Positions 9,208-17,500 of a DNA stretch of 33,978 nt are shown here, in pieces. The stretch comes from Verrucomicrobiaceae bacterium UBA2429 (GTDB lineage Bacteria > Verrucomicrobiota > Verrucomicrobiia > Verrucomicrobiales > Verrucomicrobiaceae). Below the pieces are notes generated by a model. It was not told the DNA's origin, did no database searches, and saw nothing but the letters and a program-made list of their open reading frames with translations. Each line of letters opens with the position of its first letter. Position 1 is the stretch's first letter. The translations under genes were made by a program, and so were the position numbers. The stretch is taken from NCBI GenBank assembly GCA_002343505.1, contig DDQZ01000064.1:1-33978 (forward strand), given 5' to 3'.

Positions 9208-9588
9208 TCAACCAGCGCAACCAGGACGGCCCCTGCCGGCAGCAGGCGGAGCACTGGCGGCCCATGCCGCGCCTTTGAAAAACCAGCCCACATAAAAAAC
9301 GAGCATCAGCACGATGCCCGCCAGTTTGGCCGGCAGCGGAGCAAAGACGGCGGCGAGCGGCTGAAGGGCGGGCAAGAGCGGGGCGGGCGGCGGGGGCGTG
9401 ATGGCTGGAAAGTGCCAATCCAGCCTGGTGGCCGCACGACGGGCGGAGCAGGCCTCACGAGTCAGTCCGGTCCACACCAGGAGCACACGCCCGGTGCGCA
9501 GCATCTCGATGAAATCTCCCTGCGGCCCGCGCTTGGCCCGCAAGGCCGCGAGCACCTGGCTGGGAAAAGAGTCGGAGGAGGCGGGCAT
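9208..9588 (-). CDS. Small hypothetical protein with one TM segment
   Basis: This 126-residue protein is unrecognised. It has a charged N-terminus with a SQVLAALRAKRGPQGDF helix, a Pro/Ala-rich centre (PPPPAPLLPALQPLA) and one clear TM segment (KLAGIVLMLVFYVGWFF). The final residues, GRGRPGCAG, are Gly/Arg-rich and look atypical for a real C-terminus. That supports the idea that the true frame continued past the TGA. It begins 15 bases after the stop of the Cys-rich protein upstream and is the last gene of a four-gene minus-strand run. Confidence 0.6.
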   Translation of the reverse strand: MPASSDSFPSQVLAALRAKRGPQGDFIEMLRTGRVLLVWTGLTREACSARRAATRLDWHFPAITPPPPAPLLPALQPLAAVFAPLPAKLAGIVLMLVFYVGWFFKGAAWAASAPPAAGRGRPGCAG

Positions 9589-9603
9589 GCGATGGAGGGA
9601 GGT

Positions 9604-10587
9604 TCAAACTTGAGGCGGCGCGTTGGATTCGAGCAGCGCGGTCACGAGGCGCAGGCGGTCCACCAGGGTGGTGTCATGCCGGGCCACCTTGCGCATGAGC
9701 GCCCGCAGCACGGCGGGTGCCTCGCTTGCCTGCGTCCGCAACTCGGCGAGCATGAGCAGCAGCAGCTCAAAGCAGTCCCAGTGGGAGAGGCGGTCCGGCA
9801 CGTCCGACAGCGGTGTCAGCGGCACTGCCTGCAGCGCCTCCAGGATCAGCGGCAGGCACTCCGGGCGTGGTGCCGCACGCAGCAGGGCCAGCGCCGCCTG
9901 AAGCGGACCCGCTCGGCCGCTGCGCAGAAGCTCCACCAGTCGCTGGGGCGCATCTTGCATCCCCGTCAGCAACTCCGCCGCGATGGCGCTGCCGGGCCCG
10001 CTGCCCTGAGCGTATGGCAACAGCACCTTCGTGTCCGTTTCCGGCGTGAGCTGCATCGCCTGCCAGACCACGGCAAAGCCCGCGAGCTGCGGCGGCAGGG
10101 CCGCGGGAGGCGGTTCCGATGGAACGCCCGTCAGCAGCAGCCGCTGGCGGACACCGAGATCCGCCTGTTCCTCATGCAGCGCCGCTTCACGCCTCTCCAA
10201 GTCCTCCACCGAGAAGCCGCTCCAGCCAGCGGGCAGATAGCGATGCCCTCGACGCACCCAGCCGGCAGGCATCGGCCATAAAACCTCCCGTTCATGCGGC
10301 CCAAGCCGCGCCCAGGATGCCAGCCAGGTCATCACCTCCGGCTTGAGCATGAGAGCGACATGCACACTCCATGCCTCGCCCGTGAAGCGGCCGTCATCGC
10401 CGCGCTGTTCGGTGCAGGTCACCATGCCGCAGCCGCAGCAGGCATGCACGGCCCACGCCTGGAAACCCGGCTCCAGCAGCACGGGGCGGTGCAGCCGTTC
10501 ATCACAGCCGCAGTCCACCCGGCGATCTTCCAGCACCTTTTCCGCCGGTGGCGGATGGCTCATCTGATGCCGACGTAGCGCATTCAT
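9604..10587 (-). CDS. Hypothetical Cys-rich, helical-repeat protein
   Basis: This 327-residue protein is unrecognised. Its N-terminus is rich in Cys (C26, C28, C50, C51, C53, C58, in motifs CGC and CCGCGMVTC), suggesting a small zinc- or metal-binding module. The region from about residue 205 on is Leu-rich and helical with spaced units (LVELLRSGRAGPLQAALALL, LPLILEALQAV, LLLLMLAELRTQ), resembling HEAT-type repeats. There is no signal peptide or TM segment, so it is probably cytoplasmic. An alternative start is M9. It is flanked by small membrane proteins at gaps of 7 and 15 bases, which suggests a soluble partner of a membrane assembly. Confidence 0.72.
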   Translation of the reverse strand: MNALRRHQMSHPPPAEKVLEDRRVDCGCDERLHRPVLLEPGFQAWAVHACCGCGMVTCTEQRGDDGRFTGEAWSVHVALMLKPEVMTWLASWARLGPHEREVLWPMPAGWVRRGHRYLPAGWSGFSVEDLERREAALHEEQADLGVRQRLLLTGVPSEPPPAALPPQLAGFAVVWQAMQLTPETDTKVLLPYAQGSGPGSAIAAELLTGMQDAPQRLVELLRSGRAGPLQAALALLRAAPRPECLPLILEALQAVPLTPLSDVPDRLSHWDCFELLLLMLAELRTQASEAPAVLRALMRKVARHDTTLVDRLRLVTALLESNAPPQV

Positions 10588-10594
10588 GATCGTT

Positions 10595-11227
10595 TTATCG
10601 GAGACCTCCGGGACGACGCGTTTTCAATCCCTGAGCCGCCAGCCAGACCGCCAGACCAAGGGAGCCGCTGCCAACAACCAGATGAATGCCCATGCAGGTC
10701 CAAAACAGCGCGGGAGCTGCCTCACGCACCACCGTGCGACGCAGCCCGCCTTTAACTGATAGCCGGATCTGTCCATTCTCGAAACCATCCCTGGCCTGCC
10801 AGCCCATAAACGCCACCACGGCGAGCAAGGCCAGCAGCATGCCGAGCAAGCCGCCCTTTTGTCCGGCTGACGCAGTTACATTCACATCATTGGCAACAAC
10901 CGCCCCGGCAGGAACCGCGGTCACGTCCACATCGTCAGCGTATTCATAATCAGGCTCACGGAACTCGCTCTTGATGCGGGCGATGATCTCCTCCCGACGG
11001 TCCCGGGCCCACTCGGGCATCTGCGACCATGCCTTCGCGGTGGGAAAATAGATCACATGATGCGCCCGCCCGGTCAGCATCTCGCCGCTGATGTCCAGCC
11101 GCTGCCACGCACCGGCGTGAAGTTCCTCATAAAACATGCAGTCCCGGCCGCGATGTCCGACACGCCAGCCGCGTTCATGGTCCAGTGCCGTGGTATCGGC
11201 CTTTGGTGCATGAGATGCATTGGGCAC
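10595..11227 (-). CDS. Hypothetical membrane protein
   Basis: This 210-residue protein is unrecognised. Residues 1-95 form a soluble, aromatic-rich segment (GWRVGHRGRDCMFYEELHAG, then HHVIYFPTAKAW) ending in a helix, DRREEIIARIKSEF. An acidic linker follows, with two TM segments at about 125-143 and 173-199. The N-terminal aromatic motif suggests a small folded cytoplasmic domain. It starts 21 bases after the stop of the upstream membrane gene and ends seven bases before the Cys-rich gene, so the run is almost certainly one transcript. No enzyme motif is visible. Confidence 0.7.
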   Translation of the reverse strand: MPNASHAPKADTTALDHERGWRVGHRGRDCMFYEELHAGAWQRLDISGEMLTGRAHHVIYFPTAKAWSQMPEWARDRREEIIARIKSEFREPDYEYADDVDVTAVPAGAVVANDVNVTASAGQKGGLLGMLLALLAVVAFMGWQARDGFENGQIRLSVKGGLRRTVVREAAPALFWTCMGIHLVVGSGSLGLAVWLAAQGLKTRRPGGLR

Positions 11228-11248
11228 AGGGGGTGGAAGGCTCCTCCG

Positions 11249-11710
11249 CTAAACCCAAAACTCCCGCCGCACGCCCGGCGTCAGCGCAAAGACCAGCACA
11301 CCGCCGAGCACTGCGGTCAACGGCAAGGAAAACGAGGAACCGGAGTGATACACCGTGCTCTTCACCCCGCTCGGCAGCACGGTGGTGGTCACCGCCGGCT
11401 TGGCCGGACGCATCCCTTCAAGCACCTGCCAGCCGATTGCCAGCAACAGGCCTGCCACCAGATACACCCAGGCCCAGCGCCATCGCCGCAGCAATCCGAT
11501 GCCTGCCACGAAACTCGCCGGTGGTGCCACCACGATCAGCAGGAACCTGGACAACTCCGTGTTTTGTGTCCCATAACTTCCCGCCAGGATCATCAGGAAC
11601 GAAAAGAAACTGATCACCGAAAGCGCCGCGCTGCCGAGAATGACCATCCAGCCCAGCAGGGTGACCAGCAGAGAACGGCGGACTGGTGCGGAGGCGGCAG
11701 AGTGGCTCAT
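11249..11710 (-). CDS. Hypothetical membrane protein
   Basis: This protein of 153 residues, counted from the ATG at 11710, is unrecognised. It carries four hydrophobic segments: LLVTLLGWMVILGSAALSVI, an overlapping FFSFLMILAG stretch, LLIVVAPPASFVAGIGLL, and WVYLVAGLLLAIGWQVL, with a further LPLTAVLGGVLVFAL near the C-terminus. A basic RRWRW loop lies between two of the helices. An in-frame ATG at 11731 would add seven residues; 11710 was preferred for its basic, Ser-rich start. It is the first gene of the four-gene minus-strand cluster. Confidence 0.68.
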   Translation of the reverse strand: MSHSAASAPVRRSLLVTLLGWMVILGSAALSVISFFSFLMILAGSYGTQNTELSRFLLIVVAPPASFVAGIGLLRRWRWAWVYLVAGLLLAIGWQVLEGMRPAKPAVTTTVLPSGVKSTVYHSGSSFSLPLTAVLGGVLVFALTPGVRREFWV

Positions 11711-11841
11711 GCGGGGCGGATTGTGGAGCACCAGCGTTGGCTTGCAAGATCAAGTGCGCAGCGCCACCCCGGCCCGCAGAACGTGAAATTTCCTGACCAA
11801 ACCACCCGCTGTGATTGTTATTGTCCCACCTTCGGTTTTCC

Positions 11842-12768
11842 ATGGCTCCAAACTTCAAGCCCCCCCTTCGCGGCGTCCTGCCGGTTTTCCAAACACCCTG
11901 GCTGGACAATGAGACGCTCGACCTCGACACGCTCGAACGGGAGATCGCGTGGCTTTACGACTCTGGTTCGAATGGGATCGTGATGGCGATGGTGTCGGAG
12001 ACGCTGCGGCTGGACAGCGAGGAGCGCGAGCAACTGGCGGCGGCGGCGTGCCGGTTTGGCAAAAAGCGCGGTGTGGTGGTGATCAGCGTGGGCGCGGAGT
12101 CGTCAAAGGTCGCGGAGCGGTATGCGAAGCATGCGGAAAGCGTCGGCGCGGACGCGGTGATGGCGATTCCGCCGGTCTCCATCGGGATCGGCGAGAGCGA
12201 GCTGCTGGCGTATTACACGCGCATCATCGAGGCGATCCGCATTCCGGTGATCGTGCAGGATGCGAGCGGCTATGTGGGCAAACCGATGCCCATCGCGATG
12301 CAGGCGCGGCTGCTGGACGAGTACGGGCCGGAGCGGGTGCAGTACAAGCCGGAGGCGAGCCCCATCGGGCCGAAGCTGAGCGAACTGCGCGATGCGACGA
12401 AGGGTCGTGCCCGTGTGTTTGAGGGCACGGGCGGCCTTGCGCTGGTGGATTCGTTCAAGCGCGGCGTGGTGGGCACGATGCCGGGCGCGGATTTGATTCG
12501 CGGCCTCGTTCCGCTTTGGAAGGCGCTGGAGGCTGGTGACACCGCGAAGGCGGATGCCATTCACGGGCCGCTGTCAGCGCTGATTTCGATGCAGACGAGC
12601 CTCGATGGCTTTCTGGCGGTGGAGAAGCATCTGCTTAAACGGCAGGGCATTTTCAAAAACACGCTCGTGCGCGGTCCGGTGGGCTTCAAACTCGACGCGG
12701 AGACGACGCGCGAGGTGGAGCGGCAGTTTGACCGCATGATCGCGGCCGCCTGCCCGGCCAGCCGGTAA
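11842..12768 (+). CDS. Dihydrodipicolinate synthase-family aldolase/lyase
   Basis: This 308-residue protein has the DapA/NanA TIM-barrel layout. The opening GVLPVFQTPW is followed by a Schiff-base lysine at K169 in VQYKPE and Y144 in QDASGYVG at the place of the family's catalytic Tyr. The usual GTTGE motif is replaced by VSETLRL. The family condenses or cleaves pyruvate- or keto-acid-linked substrates. The motif differences argue against true DapA and for a catabolic lyase or dehydratase of unknown substrate. The ATG at 11842 was chosen over 11815 because MAPNFKPPLRG matches a typical start. It stands alone, divergent from the membrane cluster. Confidence 0.85.
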   Translation: MAPNFKPPLRGVLPVFQTPWLDNETLDLDTLEREIAWLYDSGSNGIVMAMVSETLRLDSEEREQLAAAACRFGKKRGVVVISVGAESSKVAERYAKHAESVGADAVMAIPPVSIGIGESELLAYYTRIIEAIRIPVIVQDASGYVGKPMPIAMQARLLDEYGPERVQYKPEASPIGPKLSELRDATKGRARVFEGTGGLALVDSFKRGVVGTMPGADLIRGLVPLWKALEAGDTAKADAIHGPLSALISMQTSLDGFLAVEKHLLKRQGIFKNTLVRGPVGFKLDAETTREVERQFDRMIAAACPASR

Positions 12769-12877
12769 TGCAGGATGCGCTGCGCGGCTTCCGACAGCCT
12801 CCCATGGTCCGCGCACCCGGTGTCATGCATGTTTGGAGACACAGGCAAAGGAGCGGACTGACAAGTTTATGCGGCGC

Positions 12878-12908
12878 AAAAAAAAGCGGCTTCCCGAGGG
12901 AAGCCGCT
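12878..12908 (-). terminator. Rho-independent terminator
   Basis: The arms AGCGGCTTCC (12885-12894) and GGAAGCCGCT (12899-12908) pair perfectly over 10 bp around a four-base loop. A run of A on the plus strand (12878-12884) gives a U-run after the hairpin on the minus strand. It lies 28 bases past the stop of the lipoprotein gene at 12937 and would end its transcript. Confidence 0.85.
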
Positions 12909-12936
12909 GAAGAAGGACGATGCTCTTGTTTCCAAT

Positions 12937-13602
12937 TCACTTCGAGAAGGTGACCTGCTTGCCGCTGGTGGGGGCGGGGGCGACCACATACTGCGGGGAT
13001 TCCGGGAACGGACGATTCCAGCTTTCTCCGGGCATGGCGACGTTTTTCCAGCAGCGGTCCTGATCGTTTGCACTGCCGACCATGAAGGGCTTGGTGTCCA
13101 CGACGGTCCTCTTGAACAGGCAGACAATGCCGCCGAAAAGGGTGTGAGTGGTGTTGGCGTAGGTCTCAACGCCAGTGCCGACGATCTTTCCGCTCGTACA
13201 CATGAGGCGTCCTGCGGATTTGTTGACGATGCCCGTGTAGGTGCTGACCTGCTCGTTGCCGAGATCCACCGTGTCATCCGTGATGTCGAGGACGGTGTCG
13301 GCGGTGTTGCGGGTCTCGCGCGAGACGACATTGCTGGCGTAGCGGGTGGCGTTGATGGTGGTGCCCGCATAACGGCGGGTTTGGTCGCGGCCGAAATTGC
13401 CGGTCATGCCCGCGGTGTCGTTGACCACGTCGGATGCCACATGACCTGTGCGGTCAATGGACTCGTGCAGCCCGGTTCCGAAGGCTTCGTTGAGTTTTTT
13501 CTCGCCCTCGTAAGCCGCCTCGCGCGAGGGACGGCGTTCCAGTTGGGCGGAAGTGCAGGATGCAAGAAGTCCAAGAGCTGCGAGAGCGAGATATTTTTTC
13601 AT
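12937..13602 (-). CDS. Putative lipoprotein of unknown function
   Basis: This 221-residue protein begins with a lipoprotein signal, MKKYLALAALGLLASC, with the lipobox Cys at 16, so it is probably membrane-anchored in the envelope. The central part (about residues 45-125) has a regular pattern rich in Thr, Asn, Asp and Val, for example RYASNVVSRETRNTADTVLD and VLDITDDTVDLGNEQ. This suggests an amphipathic helical repeat. The C-terminal third contains several Cys and a Pro-rich tail. The function is unknown. The ATG at 13602 fits the signal peptide better than the upstream 13644. A terminator follows it, so it is probably monocistronic. Confidence 0.78.
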   Translation of the reverse strand: MKKYLALAALGLLASCTSAQLERRPSREAAYEGEKKLNEAFGTGLHESIDRTGHVASDVVNDTAGMTGNFGRDQTRRYAGTTINATRYASNVVSRETRNTADTVLDITDDTVDLGNEQVSTYTGIVNKSAGRLMCTSGKIVGTGVETYANTTHTLFGGIVCLFKRTVVDTKPFMVGSANDQDRCWKNVAMPGESWNRPFPESPQYVVAPAPTSGKQVTFSK

Positions 13603-13615
13603 AAATAGCGCCGCG

Positions 13616-13644
13616 AGATTGTCTGTTTGACGCCGGGATGTCAA
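13616..13644 (-). promoter_or_regulatory. Possible promoter of the lipoprotein gene
   Basis: On the minus strand, TTGACA (13644-13639) is followed after 17 bases by CAATCT (13621-13616), a weak -10. The -35 overlaps an inverted repeat, TTTGAC (13626-13631) and GTCAAA (13640-13645), that could be an operator. The -35 is exact but the -10 matches poorly. Confidence 0.3.
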
Positions 13645-13778
13645 AACAAAATTGGACTTGCTGAAAGTTGCCGCCTGGTCCGCAGGCGGTCCGCGCCTGG
13701 GGTGAGTGTCTCACATGGCGGCTTCCACCGCGCGGCAGTTGGTACATTTCGATGCCGTCCGGCGTTTTTTCCCGCCCC

Positions 13779-14507
13779 ATGAAATACCCAGCCGTCGTCC
13801 TCTTCCTCCTCGCCATTTGCGAGGCCACCGCCAGCGCCCGGGACCAGCATGCGGACAACCACAATCTCTGGCTCAACTATGTGGGGGATCACCCGCTGTC
13901 CGGCTCCCCCTGGGGTCTGCACCTTGAGGCGCAAGTCCGGCGGGAGGACTGGGGGGATGAATGGCAGCAACTGCTGCTGCGGCCGGGCGTCAATTACCAG
14001 ATCAGCCCCACATTAAGCGCCAGCGCCGGCTGGGCCTATGTGCGCACCTATCCATACGGGGAGCTGCCTGTGGCGCATGAGTTCGACGAGCACCGCGCCT
14101 GGGAGCAGGTGTCGTGGAGGACGGAGATGCTCGGACTCGAGTGGCAGCACCGTTTCCGGCTGGAGCAGCGCTGGCTGGAGGAGCAGGACGCGCGCGGCAA
14201 CAGGCTGGACTGGCGCCTGGAAAACCGTTTCCGTTACATGCTGCGCGCCTCGGTGCCCTTGACGGCAAACAAGAAAACCTACCTCGCCCTCTGGAACGAG
14301 GTGTTTTTGAACTTCGGCGGGAACATTGACAAAAATCACTTCGACCAGAACCGCGCCTTCATCGGCATCGGCCGCAAGCTCTCGGACCACACACGGATCG
14401 AGATCGGTTTTCTGGAGCAGACCGTGCAGCGGCGCGGCGGTGACAAATTGGAGAACAACCACACCGCCAGCGTCTGGCTGATGTCGGCCTGGCCCTTCGG
14501 AAGGTGA
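13779..14507 (+). CDS. DUF2490 outer-membrane beta-barrel protein
   Basis: This 242-residue protein has a signal peptide (about residues 1-21, ending ASA). It then has the alternating aromatic/polar strands of the DUF2490 family: NHNLWLNYVGD, WGLHLEAQVRRE, LLLRPGVNYQI, FRLEQRWLE, RLENRFRYMLRA, and a final HTASVWLMSAWPF strand ending close to the C-terminus. These traits indicate a small outer-membrane beta-barrel of unknown role. The ATG at 13779 was chosen for the signal peptide; the longer frame from 13668 has none. It is divergent from the lipoprotein gene, and the 176-base gap holds the possible promoter noted there. Confidence 0.82.
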   Translation: MKYPAVVLFLLAICEATASARDQHADNHNLWLNYVGDHPLSGSPWGLHLEAQVRREDWGDEWQQLLLRPGVNYQISPTLSASAGWAYVRTYPYGELPVAHEFDEHRAWEQVSWRTEMLGLEWQHRFRLEQRWLEEQDARGNRLDWRLENRFRYMLRASVPLTANKKTYLALWNEVFLNFGGNIDKNHFDQNRAFIGIGRKLSDHTRIEIGFLEQTVQRRGGDKLENNHTASVWLMSAWPFGR

Positions 14508-14541
14508 TCCGGCCCCTACGCGCGCGGCGGATTTTATGTCA

Positions 14542-14565
14542 AAAAGGCTCCCTGCGACGCCTTTT
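14542..14565 (+). terminator. Weak hairpin between DUF2490 and cytochrome genes
   Basis: The arms AAAAGGC (14542-14548) and GCCTTTT (14559-14565) pair around a 10-base loop, with T-rich sequence at the 3' arm. This could be a weak terminator for the DUF2490 gene. It lies 12 bases before the next start codon, so it could equally act in that leader. Confidence 0.35.
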
Positions 14566-14576
14566 ATTCCACAGTC

Positions 14577-17500
14577 ATGTACTCCCATCCGCTTTTGTTT
14601 TTCCCCCCGCTTTTGCTCCTGTCCGCCACCGCGGCGGCCATTGAGCCGGAATCGCTGAAGTTTTTCGAGAACAAGGTGCGCCCGCTATTGGCGGAGGCCT
14701 GCTACGAATGCCACGCCGACAAAAAGCAGAAAGGCGGCCTGCGCGTGGACAACCTGGCCTACCTCAGACAAGGCGGCGAAAGCGGCCCCGCTTTGGTGGC
14801 GCACCAGCCTGACGCCTCGCTGCTCATCAAAGCGGTCTCCTACGCGGACCCGGATCTGGAGATGCCGCCCGATGGCAAACTCGCCGACGAAAAAATCGCC
14901 ATCCTCAAACAATGGATCGCCATGGGCGCGCCCTGGCCCGAGGCCGAGGTCGCCTCCGCCAAGCCCGCGCGCAAGCCCGGGGAGTTCACCGAGGAAGACC
15001 GCGCCTGGTGGGCCTTCCAGCCAGTGAAAAGACCGCCGCTGCCCGCAGTCCGCGATCCGCAATACAAAATCCGCAATCCCATAGACGCCTTCATCCTCGC
15101 CAAGCTGGAGGAAAACGGGCTGACTCCCGCCCCGGAGGCGTCCCCGGAGGAGCTGGCCCGGAGAGTCTATTTTGACCTGCACGGCCTGCCTCCCACGCCA
15201 GAGGAAATAGCGGAGTTCACTGCGGCCATTGAGGCGGACAAATCCGCGCCCAAGGCCAAAGGCCCCGGCGCCTACGAGCGCCTCATTGACAAGCTGCTCG
15301 CCTCCCCGCGCTACGGCGAGCGCTGGGCGCAGCACTGGCTGGACCTCGCCCGCTATGCCGAGTCCGAGGGCTACCGCCTCGACGCCTATCGTCCGAATGC
15401 CTGGCCCTACCGCGACTACGTCATCGAGTCCTTCAACAGCGACAAACCCTACGACCAGTTCGTGCGCGAGCAAATCGCGGGCGACGAGCTGGACCCGCAG
15501 AACCCGAAAGTCACCATCGGCACCGCATTTCTCCGCCACACCATCTACGAGTACAACCAGCGTGATGCGGAGACCCAGTGGCAGAACATCCTGCACGAGG
15601 TCACCGGCGTCACAGCGGATGTGTTCATGGGCATGAGCGTGCAGTGCGCGCAATGCCACGACCACAAGTTCGACCCCATCCTCCAGGACGATTACTACCG
15701 CCTCCAGGCCTTCTTTTCGAACATCACCTGGCCCGAGGACAAGCCCCTGTCCGCGCCGGAGGAAATCCGCGCCTGGAACGCGCGGGACGCCGCCTGGCGC
15801 GCGGCGGCCAAAGAGCCGCTGGCCGTCATAGACCGCATCATCGAGCCGCGCGTCGCCGCCGCGCAAAGAAACGCCATGGAGAAATTCCCCGACGAGGTGC
15901 AGGCCATGTGGCGCAAGCCGCGCGAGCAGCGCACCGCCTACGAGGAGCAGGTGGTCCAGCTCGCCTGGCGCCAGGCAGACTACGAGCGCGTGCGCTTCAA
16001 GGAGGACAAGATCAAGGAACCCGATCTCTCCGAACTGAGGGCCGCGCGCGAGGCGCTCGCGCAGTTCGACCACCTCAAGCCCGATCCCCTGCTCACCGCC
16101 TTCGTCATCGGCGAGACCGGCGGCAAGCCCGGAGAGACGCGATTCAAAGGCCGCCGCACAGGCGACACCACCGTCAATCCCGGCTTCCTCACCATCCTTG
16201 ACCCAACCGAGGCGCAAATCCCCGAAGTCTCTCCCGGCGCGACCACCACCGGGCGGCGCAAGGTGCTGGCCGACTGGCTCACCCGCCCGGACAATCCACT
16301 CACCGCCCGCGTCATCGTCAACCGCGTCTGGCAATACCACTTTGGCCGGGGCATCGCCGCCACACCGAGCGACTTCGGCCGGCTCGGCGAAGCGCCCACT
16401 CATCCCGAACTGCTCGACTGGCTGGCGGACGACTTCGTCACCGGCGGCTGGAAGTTCAAGGCCCTGCACAAAAAGATCCTTCTTTCCTCCGCCTACCGCC
16501 AGACCGCGCGCCGCGAGCCGGGCGCCAAAGAGCTGACCACCGACCCGGAAAACCGCCTCCTCTGGCGCTTCAATCCACGCCGCCTCGACGCCGAGCAGGC
16601 GCGCGATGCCGTGCTCGCCGCCACCGGCGAACTGGACCCCGCCATGGGCGGGGAAGGTGTCACCGCCGGCAAACCGCGCCGCAGCATTTACACTCGGAAA
16701 ATCCGCAACACCCAGGACGAGTTCCTCGCCAGCCTGGACGCGCCGCCCGGCTTCGCCAGCGCGCCTTCGCGTGACTCCACCACCACAGCCACCCAGAGCC
16801 TGCTCATGATCAATGGCGACTGGCCGCTGGAACGCGCCCGCGCCATGGCGGCCAGGCTCGCCGCCGCGCCCGCTCGCGGCGACGCCGAACTGGTCGAGCG
16901 CGCCTACCAGGTGACGCTCTCCCGCCGCCCCTCGGACACCGAAAAGCAAGAAGCCGCCGCTTTCCTGCAAACCCAGCGCCGCCAGCTCCAGCGCGAAGCC
17001 CCGCCCAAGCCGCCTGTGGCCAGCCCCCTGGCATCCGCGAGTGATTATTTTGGCCCATCCGCCGCCTCGAAGACCGCCAAAACGCTCGTGCTCCAGCCCG
17101 GCACCCCGCATGAAAAACTGCGCGTCAAAGAAACAGGCCGCATCGAGGGCAGCGACTTTTCCATCGAGGCCGTCGTGAATTTGTCCAGCCTCTATCCCGA
17201 CGCCTCCGTGCGCACCATCGCCTCCCGCTGGGACAACAGCAAAACCGACCGCGGCTGGGCGCTCGGCGTCACCAGTGAAAAGTCCGCCTACAAACCCAAC
17301 AACCTCATCGTCCAGCTCGTCGGCGAGGATTTCCAGGGCAGCCTGGCCTATGAAGTCGTGGCCTCGGACATCCGCATTCCCGCCGGCAAACCCTGGTATG
17401 TCGCCGCCATCATCAACAACGACCCCGAACCGGACCAGAAATTCGGCGGCACCGTCACTTTCTACGCGCGCGATTTGAGCGACGCCTCAGCGCCCATGCA

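Noticed and set aside
8004..9293. Minus-strand open frame over the dehydrogenase and beyond
   Set aside because: Most of it is antisense to a clear SDR gene. The part past 8934 shows no recognisable protein.
14685..17111. Minus-strand open frame of about 800 codons opposite the cytochrome/DUF1549 gene
   Set aside because: The composition is Gly/Ala/Arg/Val-rich without family motifs, and the plus-strand gene has clear domains. GC-rich codon use often keeps an opposite frame open.
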